Shown: positions 56,630-64,000 of the stretch, one piece after another
How the letters are laid out: the number at the start of each line of letters is the position of its first letter
Numbering within the stretch: position 1 is the stretch's first letter
From: Paragorgia papillata
Taxonomy: Eukaryota; Cnidaria; Anthozoa; Scleralcyonacea; Coralliidae
Reading direction: 5' to 3'
Length of the DNA stretch: 64,000 bases
NCBI GenBank assembly: GCA_035771165.1
Contig: JAWNZC010000230.1
Coordinates: forward strand, 124,001-188,000
The notes under the pieces: generated by a model
The model's database searches: none
What the model was told of the DNA's origin: nothing
The model's input: only the letters and a program-made list of their open reading frames with translations
Position numbers and translations under genes: made by a program

Positions 56630-57497
56630 ATTAGAGTTTTGGTCAATTCCTGATGACCTTCATGGGCCAGGTCTATAGCTTGCTGTCGTAGTGTGGTTGG
56701 TGTTATAATTCGTGTTGACTGGTCGTTGTCGTTGCTGGTGGAAAGTTCACTGCGAACCCTGCATGTAGTAGATATCAAGTTCTCGTCTGTTGATTCTTGG
56801 ATCTGTGAGCTTTCTTGACTCGTGCCACTTTCCAGTTCTGATGCACTTGGCAACTGCTTGAAGAGTTGCATCTTCCTTTGTCTGTGTTTTGATGTCTTCG
56901 AGGCTGATCGACTTTGGCGTTGTATGTTGAGCAATGAAGTTGATGTACTCTTCTGCTACATTTCTATGATGGTATGTTTCTGCTGTCACCACTGGGTGTC
57001 GCGACATGTAGTCAGAGGGATTATCTTTTCCAGGGCGATATTTTACGGTGAAGCGGTACTTGTGAAGGCGTAGGAACCATCTTTCTATCCTGGCAGGTGG
57101 TTTGGAGTTAGGATTGCTGCAGATTAATTCAAGTGGTTTGTGGTCAGTGTATAACACAAATTCTGCACCGTAGAGGTAGATATGGAATCTTTCCATGGCC
57201 CATACTATGGCGAGTGCTTCTCGTTCAGTTTGGCTGTATCTTTGTTCCACAGGAGTGAGAGCTCGACTTGCATAGGCGATCACTTTGTAGTCTTCTTTAC
57301 CTGGAGTGTGTTGTTGTAGGATCGCACCCAAACCAGTTGGGCTTGCATCGACCGTGAGTTCTGTTTGTTTTTTTGTGTCAAAATATGCCATAACTGGGGC
57401 AGAAGTTAGAGCTGCTGTCAGTGTTTTCCAAGCGTTCTCATGCATTGGTGACCACTCAAATCTGGCACTCTTCTTCGTGAGTTCACGTAGAGGTGTA
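56630..57497 (-). mobile_element. Ty3/gypsy pol remnant (RT end, RNase H, integrase start)
   Basis: Minus strand. Reads from the end of reverse transcriptase (PLRELTKKSARFEWSPMHEN) through RNase H (TVDASPTGLGA, SQTEREALAIVWAMERF, TDHKPLE) to a connection region (KYRPGKDNPSDYMSRHP). One frameshift near 56747-56800 leads into an integrase HHCC start (LRQQAIDLAHEGHQ), after which it ends abruptly near 56640. The 5' side is cut by a small inverted-repeat element. No LTR, gag or protease seen. A dead fragment. Confidence 0.8.
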
Positions 57498-57504
57498 CCC
57501 TGGG

Positions 57505-57612
57505 TGCCAGAGGTTTTTCGACGCTCGTGGGGGATAACGGGGACACACGAGGAAGCCAGGCGGTAAAGTGGGAGGGGCCAACCCGGAAGGCGAGCGCGAA
57601 AAACCTCTGGAA
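57505..57612. mobile_element. 108-bp inverted-repeat element
   Basis: GTGCCAGAGGTTTTTCG arm mirrored by CGAAAAACCTCTGGAAC at the right. Inserted at the 5' end of the gypsy remnant, where it adds about 40 spurious residues to the gypsy frame. Confidence 0.65.
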
Positions 57613-57639
57613 CACCGAGCCGTGTTTTACTTATGGGGC

Positions 57640-57840
57640 GCCAAATGTGACAAAATATATTACTGTTCTTGTGATAAATATTTATGTTAATATACATATC
57701 ATAGCTCGTGATAGATACATTACTTCTTTAAACATATACGTTATATCTCGTGATATATATTAGAACTTGTTATATAGATTGTAACTTCGTGATATATATC
57801 ATAAAAAACATGATACTTATCACCGATCGTGTATTTTAAA
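57640..57840. repeat. Degenerate TCGTGATATATA repeats
   Basis: Six or so diverged units, near-palindromic (TATCTCGTGATATATA), lying directly upstream of the integrase-like gene at 57906, much as the TTATCGCGCAATAA array precedes the one at 1814-3076. Confidence 0.6.
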
Positions 57841-57905
57841 AAAACATGCCCGTGATATACGTTACAACAGGAGAATGGGTACTAATTCAAATTCCAGTTT
57901 TCAAA

Positions 57906-58574
57906 ATGGCGGATAATCCAGAAATCAACATTGAGTCTTTCTTGCGGGATATATCTGGGCAAATATCAGAGGCTCGCCGTCAGTTGTTTTGTAACAACAT
58001 CAATGTCATCGAATTTATTCAGCGACGGCTAGAGGACAGTTTATTTGTAGTCAATATACTTTGGCAGCGCTCCGTGGAGCGTTGCGATCCACAACTCCAG
58101 AACGATCTTGGTTCTTTAGTATCGCATTTGCATTCCTTACACCAAAGTTACGACGAAGTTTGGATTAGACACGAGAATTCATCAAACCCACTTCGTTTTA
58201 GTTGCCCAATAGAGCAGAGAGATAGCAGGGGTAGGCGTCGATATTCTCTTCCCGAAGAAACCCTTCGTAACTTGTATGGGATTCACCGTAGATGGGAGCA
58301 AGTTGCAGTGGAAACTGGGGTAAGCTATCGCACTTTATTGCGACGACGCCATGAATATGGCTTGACTGTCAATAATACCAGTGGGCCACGAAACACCTAC
58401 TCCGAAATCACTCAAAATGAGTTATGTAATGTTGTTCGAGAAGTTCTTCAAATCTTACCTAATGCTGGTGAAACGTTTGCGGTAATCACGATATATACGA
58501 CCACAGTATTCGGGTCAGCAGTATTCACAAAATCTTCTCAATTCTTATTGGAAGAGGATATAGTGACATGCTAA
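57906..58574 (+). pseudogene. Integrase-core family protein, N-terminal part only
   Basis: Starts at ATG 57906 (MADNPEINIESFLRDISGQ). Helical N-terminus (to about residue 100), then a helix-turn-helix (RNLYGIHRRWEQVAVETGVS, RTLLRRRHEYGL) and a TYSEITQNELCNVVREVLQI segment ending LPNAGET at about 58470. That is the arrangement preceding the DDE core in this family, as in 1814-3076. From about 58475 the frame runs into unrelated AT-rich sequence and stops at 58574; the catalytic core is absent. Truncation or a missing intron-exon are both possible. Confidence 0.55.
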
Positions 58575-59218
58575 TCCGTCATTATATTATACCGGCACCG
58601 TGTAAACGCAAGACTTTTTGGCCTGTATTTACACACCGGCATGATTTTGTTCCGTTTTCAAATTGTACCGGCATCGTGTAAATGGGGTCTCAGAGACAAG
58701 TTAGCAGTTACTACGATGGGACAAAGAACCCAAAAGCCGCCATCTTGGATTGGTCATTCTTTGTCAGTCATTGATATAGGACACCCAAAGTCCAGCTATT
58801 TATAGATCAGTGGTTCCAGCCTTTGAAAATAGTCAAAATCAAGCTTGGAAGAAAAATGCCTCTCTCCTCCACAGAGGTTCTTTCGGAGATCGGCTATGTC
58901 GGAGATCGTCGGAGATGCGTAAATTTATGCCTGCGGAGGAGAGAGGAAAAATGCCGACCTAAATCCGATCCAGACGGTTGGTTTCTTGGCTTTCTTAGGA
59001 GCAGTTCCATGGATAACGTCATTTCAACGGGGAATCTTATCCAGAAACCAGTCAAATATCGAAAAACTAAATATTTTTTCTTACCTTGAATCGGAAGTTA
59101 TCAACGGGGTTTGCTATTCCTGGCGACGTTCTCTGAAAATTCCAACAAAAACTTGTTTCACAATTTCACACACAAAAAAATGAAAATAGCTGCCTATGTT
59201 CGATAGAGGAAAGTTTTA
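58575..59218. other. Spacer with hairpin element
   Basis: TACCGGCAC/TCGTGTAAA words repeat at about 58599 and 58668. CCTCTCTCCTCC at about 58859 is mirrored by GGAGGAGAGAGG at about 58935. No gene recognised. Confidence 0.45.
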
Positions 59219-60180
59219 ATATTAAGAGAGGCTAAATAGAGAAGGAAAATTTAAAGTGCATATAACCCCAAATTTTTTATCATCTAAATACGTTCTACCT
59301 CTGGCAAATACACGCGTAAAAACGCACAACTTGTTCACGGTTCTCAACAGGCGTGAACAATGTTGTGAGCAACAATGCTGTAACAACTTGTTGACATATG
59401 TGAACAACATTGATAAATGAACAACATTGTTCATCATTGTTTCAACAAGTTGTTACAGCTTGATGAAACAACAACCGTTGTCCACGCATGTTGTAACAAC
59501 CGAAGAACGTGTTGATACATCAACCATGTTCACCATTGTTGTAACATTGTTGTTCATCGTTGTTACTTCGTCATATCATGCTGTTACAACATGTTGTATC
59601 ATTTGCGAACAACGTTGTTGGCTATAAAAATGTGCTGTTGGAACAACTTGTTCATGACTGTTGATTTATCCGTGAACAAGTTGTTCGAACCATAAGTGAA
59701 CAACTTGTTGACAACTTGTTCACGGCGAGCAGCACAACATTGTTCACGCCTGTTGACAACCGCAACCGTGAACAAGTTGTGCGTTTTTACGCGTGTAGTT
59801 GAACAACGAAATATTATTTAGATTGGAGCAACCTTTATTGCTTTAATAGAGATTTTTGTTTTCAAAATGGTAATGAGATGACGCCAAAGTAGTCATCATT
59901 ATCTATACAATATTTATTTGCAGGAGTGACATGACCCAATTCTTCCATTAATGGTGTGTTTGAACAACATGTTCCAGAGAAAGAAATCCAAATGCCTATA
60001 CATAGACGTCATCTCGTTACCATACTAGAAATGCGAATCGCCAAAAAACGTTGAAGAATAGCTCCAATCAAAAAAATATTTCACTGAACAACTGTTTGCT
60101 CTATGTAGAACGTATTCAGATGATAAAAAATTTGGGTTTATATCCACTTTAACAAAGAAAGAGGGTTTTAATAGTGAAGG
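59219..60180. mobile_element. About 0.96-kb inverted-repeat element, host of a nested MITE
   Basis: ATCATCTAAATACGTTCTAC (about 59279) is mirrored near 60105-60125, and GGTAATGAGATGACG (59868) near 60005-60025. Arms are diverged. The palindrome-rich MITE at 59311-59795 sits in the left arm. Confidence 0.65.
59311..59795. mobile_element. 485-bp MITE filled with GTGAACAA/TTGTTCAC palindromes
   Basis: Ends CACGCGTAAAAACGCACAAC and complement, flanked by TA on each side. The interior has about 20 half-sites of AACAA/TTGTT type, many paired as GTGAACAAGTTGTTC or AACAACTTGTT. Same architecture as the AACACG elements but unrelated words. Confidence 0.8.
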
Positions 60181-61640
60181 TGGCTTAATATCGAAGGGGA
60201 AGGAAGGGCTTATTAGAAAAAAGGCTTAACAAAGAAGGGCTTAACTCCTAGTTGTCCGGCCCGATAGTCATCCGCTACTGGTGACGGATCACTTTGATTT
60301 GTTGTGAACCTGCGAGGTTTTGACCAAAATTACCCCCCTAGGGCTTAAAATGATCCTGAATGATCCCTTTTTAAAATAAGACCTTTATAACGATATGCCA
60401 TGAAGTATTACCCGAGTTCTGACCTGACTTCCCTTCTGTTGAAATCCCGCGAGGATCATGGAGTATGGATAAGAACAAAATAGCTTTTATTTGTCAATAT
60501 ATAAGCGAAACCAACGAAAATTTAGGCTCTAACAACTCCGAAAGTAAGTATAAACATTTGTTTGTTGTAATTATTTCGTAGATTAGCAATAATTTGGTAC
60601 AATTTGACGAAAACCATCTCGGCCGAGTCAGGCAAATTTGAACAAAGTTTGCCGAGAGTTGTCGGCGAGTTGTCGGCGTTGTAATGGCAAACAGAAGTAA
60701 ATATCACTCAAAAATAACTTAAAATCTGAATAGCTGACTTAAAAACGATCTTACTGATGTATTTTGGTCGTATGTTCTTGTATAATTCTGTTTAAATTTG
60801 TAAATTTCAAAATAAGTTATATGATCGCTCGCGGCCGCACCATGGGGGGTCACAATGGGGGGTCTCAATGGAAAATCATAAAAAATCAATATAATATTTG
60901 CTTTTTATTGTATTGCTTCAATTTTTTCAATTTGAATTTGTGAAATGCTGCTTTTCATTTTACATGATCCAAAATTTGGTGTAAAGTCATTTCTCGTTAA
61001 ATATTTAACATTTTTTGGATTATAATAATATTATTAATAGTAGTAATTAGCATAAATTAGCATAATTTGCAAAATGGGTTGTCTGACAAGATCCGAAAAC
61101 CCAAAATTTGAATAGTAGAGGTAAAAACGATTCAAATGATATATTGTGGTATTATTTGTGTGTTATTATGCCATGTTAATTCACAAATTGCCAAGACCAC
61201 CTGCTGTGACTGGTTTTCGGATTTAAACGGTATTGGCAATAAAAATTAAGTTTGTCTCTTTTGGAAGAACTCGTCAAATGGTATAAGAAGACCTTTTACA
61301 ATTTTTCCGTATCTGTTTTGGGTTTGGAAATATTTCGACCAAAGACAGCGTGCTGTCCGCCATCTTGGAATTATTTTCGATATGCATGTGACATCATAAG
61401 CAGGGTAAAGTGAAATTTTTATCTTGCCAACCTTTTAAATTGACCCACAGCATTTAAAAAGCCTTCCGTGGAAATTTGGTCACCCACGGAGTAGTTTCAT
61501 CAGGTTTACCCTGCTTGTGACGTCACCAATTTCCTTGTATTAGGATGAGGGTCCCAAAGGAGCCTGAGAAATAATGACGTATGCATAAATAATAAGTTGA
61601 ATATTTAATGAGGCGGCATCCATTTGGGGTCTGGAGTGGG
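60181..61640. other. Spacer, nothing firm
   Basis: A loose inverted pair (CATAAGCAGGGTAAA near 61394 and TTTACCCTGCTTGTGACGTC near 61505) marks a diverged element of about 130 bp. No gene recognised. Confidence 0.4.
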
Positions 61641-61649
61641 GGGTACTCG

Positions 61650-61760
61650 CAGACAAATGAACTGTCAAACTGGTGAGAAGACACCAACGCGGTAAAGAAA
61701 AATTATAAAAGAGTGCGCGTTGGTGTCTTCTCACCAGTTTGACAATTCATTTGTCTGCGG
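61650..61760. mobile_element. Inverted-repeat element
   Basis: GACAAATGAACTGTCAAACT then GGTGAGAAGACACCAACGCG, mirrored at 61715-61757 with one mismatch, around a loop of about 28 bp. Confidence 0.75.
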
Positions 61761-61874
61761 TTTCATGACCTTACAGCTTTTCCATCATGACCTTTTCTGT
61801 CACTGTTTGTCATTTTCTATTTATGTAACTAGCTAAGCTATTTAAGTCACCTTCATGTATGTATATTTATCACT

Positions 61875-61909
61875 CTGATGATGTTACGTGTAGTAACGAA
61901 ACGTTGGTA
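61875..61909 (+). ncRNA. Hammerhead-like motif, incomplete
   Basis: CTGATGA, then a perfect 5-bp stem GTTAC-GTGTA-GTAAC, GAAA, and a short AC-GTTG-GT stem followed by A. Core and stem II fit a hammerhead, but stem I does not pair beyond one or two bases. Possibly a decayed Penelope-type ribozyme. Confidence 0.3.
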
Positions 61910-62190
61910 AATATTTTCAAAATTATTTTGTATTATGGTTTTGTTTAAAGCAGTATGCTGGGCAATAATATTTCTTACTAGCATTAGATTTCCGCCTGGT
62001 TCATCCATTGCGACGATTAAATGATAGAACAGTTGTCCTTGAACACCAAGAGGTAACATTCCTGATTTTTATCAAATTACATTTTAATTTTCACACAGGT
62101 GATGACTTCGTCAAGGACAGGTGCTGGTAAGTTGTTATTGCCAGTTGTATTTGTTATATAAACTTGGAAAATGTTGCTGTATTTTAACTT

Positions 62191-62385
62191 ATACACCTAT
62201 CGCGAAATATACAGAATCCCACGATTTCACCCATTTTACCGCACCTTCTCTCGGGAATTGCACGCGAATCTTGACAGATGTATTGTGATATCAATCAAAA
62301 ATCACGCGCGAACCTACTTCCCTCAAGATGTCTGCGTGAAAGTGCGGTAAAATGCAGGATTCGGCCTATTTCGTGATAGGTGTAT
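62191..62385. mobile_element. 195-bp MITE
   Basis: ATACACCTATCGCGAAATA arm mirrored by TATTTCGTGATAGGTGTAT; inner arms include TTTTACCGCAC/GTGCGGTAAAA. Confidence 0.75.
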
Positions 62386-62514
62386 AGTGCCGTAAATCAT
62401 TAAAATAAACTTACTTTTGACAGTTCATCTCTCATGTTGTCTATACCTTTAGTGAGTTGAAACTTGTAGCGGCAATAGTTTCGAACGGCGTTCGACCCCG
62501 TTAAATAAAAAAAG

Positions 62515-62647
62515 GAATTATTGGACGAGATTGAGCATGATATTAAGAATGATCAAAACCAAGGTTTGTATTATGGCCCGAAGCCGATAAAATAAACCTT
62601 GGCTTTGATAATTCTTGATATCATGCTGAACCTCGTCCAATAATTAT
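62515..62647. mobile_element. 133-bp hairpin element
   Basis: AATTATTGGACGAG and complement, with CATGATAT and CCAAGG words mirrored inside. Confidence 0.75.
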
Positions 62648-62893
62648 CAATTAGTATAAATACACAGGTGATTATAGAAAATCGCGTGCGCTGATTGGTC
62701 GCGCTACTTCGGACTAATTCTCGATAATCACCTACAGGGTTTATTCAAGATGGTCGCCAGCCGATTTGTCATGCGACAGACGAGGAAATTAACAATTTTA
62801 ATAAAAGAAAATGTTGTTCCTAAAAGTACGAAAATGTGTATTTATACCAAAACAATTATTCGCCTCAGGCTCAGTGAATATTATACACTTAAT

Positions 62894-63025
62894 GTCTGCT
62901 CCCTCGGGAAACAGTTAGTTTTGTTTTCCCGAGAGTCTTGATATATCCCGAGACGAAGTCGAGGGAATCATCGAGACTCGAGGGAAAACAAAACTAACTG
63001 TTTCCCGAGGGAGCAGACATTAAGT
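62894..63025. mobile_element. 132-bp hairpin element
   Basis: TGCTCCCTCGGGAAACAGTT then AGTTTTGTTTTCCC, mirrored exactly; centre contains CCCGAGACGAAGTCGAGGG. Confidence 0.8.
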
Positions 63026-63640
63026 GCTTTGTTATATAGCTTGAGTTTCGCTGAATAATTTCGAGGTTTATCAAGGGAACGTACACAAACGAAAAGACAA
63101 ACTGAAAGACTTACCAAAACATTTCGCCTGGCTCTGCATCAACCAAACAAACATGACTCTCAGAACAAAAGAACAACAATATATTTCTCCAGTTAATCTT
63201 CACACATGCTTTGAAGACCTATAAATATTATTTTTTTCTTACCAAACAAGCTTTTATTTATAAGAAACCGTGAAGAGTTCAAAGTTCTAGCGGACAACAA
63301 TTGAAAACTTATTGCCCGAGCAGGCAATAAGTTCTCAATTATTGCCCGCTCGGTAGACATTGAAATTTAGCTAAGGTCATGTGACCACAAACCAACCAAT
63401 GACAGTCATCGTTGTATCCAGCGAAACTCTAGCTATATAACAACGATAAATAATAACCTCGACTTCGTCTCGGTTATTATTCACCGATATTCACCTCGCC
63501 TTCGGCGAATAATTGTCAAATAATTGTAACTTTTACCTGGGATATGGTACCTGCAGTCCGTTTTTCAAACCGTCAATTCGAATTAACCACGGACTCGGTC
63601 GAAGAACTCGATTGCTTAGCCGTGGAAATCGAAGATTATG
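63026..63640. other. Spacer with further short inverted repeats
   Basis: TTATTGCCCGAGC/GCTCGGGCAATAA-type words at 63310-63360 and a CCTCGACTTCGTCTCGG hairpin at 63459-63475. No gene recognised. Confidence 0.45.
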
Positions 63641-63689
63641 GATAGGTATTTTGAAGAATTGGACGTGTTTGAGGAAGAAGAAGTATCGA

Positions 63690-64000
63690 AAATTTGGAGA
63701 TTTTTGAACCACCCCGGCCCTACGAGAAAATTTTGAGATTTTTGAACCACCCTGGCCCTGGGACAAAATTTTGAGATTTTTTAACCACCCCGGCCCTACG
63801 ACAAAATTTTGAGATTTTTGAACCACCCCGGCCCTACGCCAAAATTTGAGATTTTTGAACGATCCCGGCCCTACGACAAAATTTTGAGATTTTTGAACCA
63901 TCCCAGCCCTACGAAACAAAATTTTGAGATTTTTGAACCATCCCGGCCCTACGAGAAAATTTTGAGATTTTTTTAACCACCCCGGCCCTACGACAAAATT
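63690..64000. repeat. 38-bp minisatellite, cut by the window end
   Basis: About eight units containing GAGATTTTTGAACCACCCCG then GCCCTACGACAAAATTTT at a 38-39 bp step. The 128-codon minus-strand ORF across it is a repeat artefact. Confidence 0.9.

Overview
The window reads as nuclear DNA of an invertebrate animal. It has spliced genes with GT-AG introns, an animal-type PPM1D (Wip1) phosphatase and an HDAC8 fragment, a 5S-derived SINE, hAT-, piggyBac- and mariner-like elements, a Ty3/gypsy remnant, hammerhead ribozymes of the Penelope/retrozyme kind and very many satellites. Gene and transposon content fit a cnidarian, perhaps an anthozoan, but that assignment is an inference and is weak. Nothing looks bacterial or viral.

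Layout. 0-3.1 kb: the last exon of a HECT-like ubiquitin-ligase protein, then a DDE integrase-like gene on the minus strand broken by one in-frame stop. 3.1-7.4 kb: palindromic minisatellite, TA repeats, a hammerhead ribozyme, and small TTAA and palindromic elements nested in a 52-bp repeat. 7.4-11.6 kb: a 4.2-kb array of the 10-mer TTGTTGATGC/G with higher-order structure; its long ORFs are artefacts. 11.9-13.5 kb: nested inverted-repeat elements and a 5S-type SINE. 13.6-14.1 kb: an HDAC8 exon multiplied four times. 14.17-15.3 kb: a three-exon gene of unknown function.

16.5-40.7 kb: one PPM1D-like gene on the minus strand. Its four exons join in phase to a 376-residue PP2C phosphatase with all metal-binding acidic residues. 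Its introns (16 kb, 0.7 kb and 6.3 kb) hold much of the mobile DNA: a 2.15-kb foldback, a 5.07-kb element built of AACACG/CGTGTT palindromes, a 3.7-kb hAT with an 8-bp target duplication and a truncated transposase, a 1.6-kb hAT derivative and a double hammerhead locus. A 245-bp tandem duplication has copied the exon-2 splice donor.

40.7-49.4 kb: MITEs, a second AACACG locus, a 17-bp minisatellite and a 190-bp satellite. 49.4-54 kb: a decayed CCCH zinc-finger gene split by a 3.56-kb element whose arms are inverted arrays of a 10-bp repeat around a Myb/SANT-like gene; the insertion is flanked by an 8-bp direct repeat, and the host reading frame continues on both sides. 55.5-57.5 kb: an SNase-like plus SET-domain exon abutting a gypsy pol remnant. 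57.9-58.6 kb: a truncated second integrase-like gene. 59-64 kb: more nested MITEs, including one filled with GTGAACAA/TTGTTCAC palindromes, and a 38-bp minisatellite running off the window.

Best candidates for something undescribed are the satellite-armed SANT element (50.4-53.9 kb), the two classes of palindrome-array element (29.6-34.7 and 59.3-59.8 kb) and the hammerhead loci.
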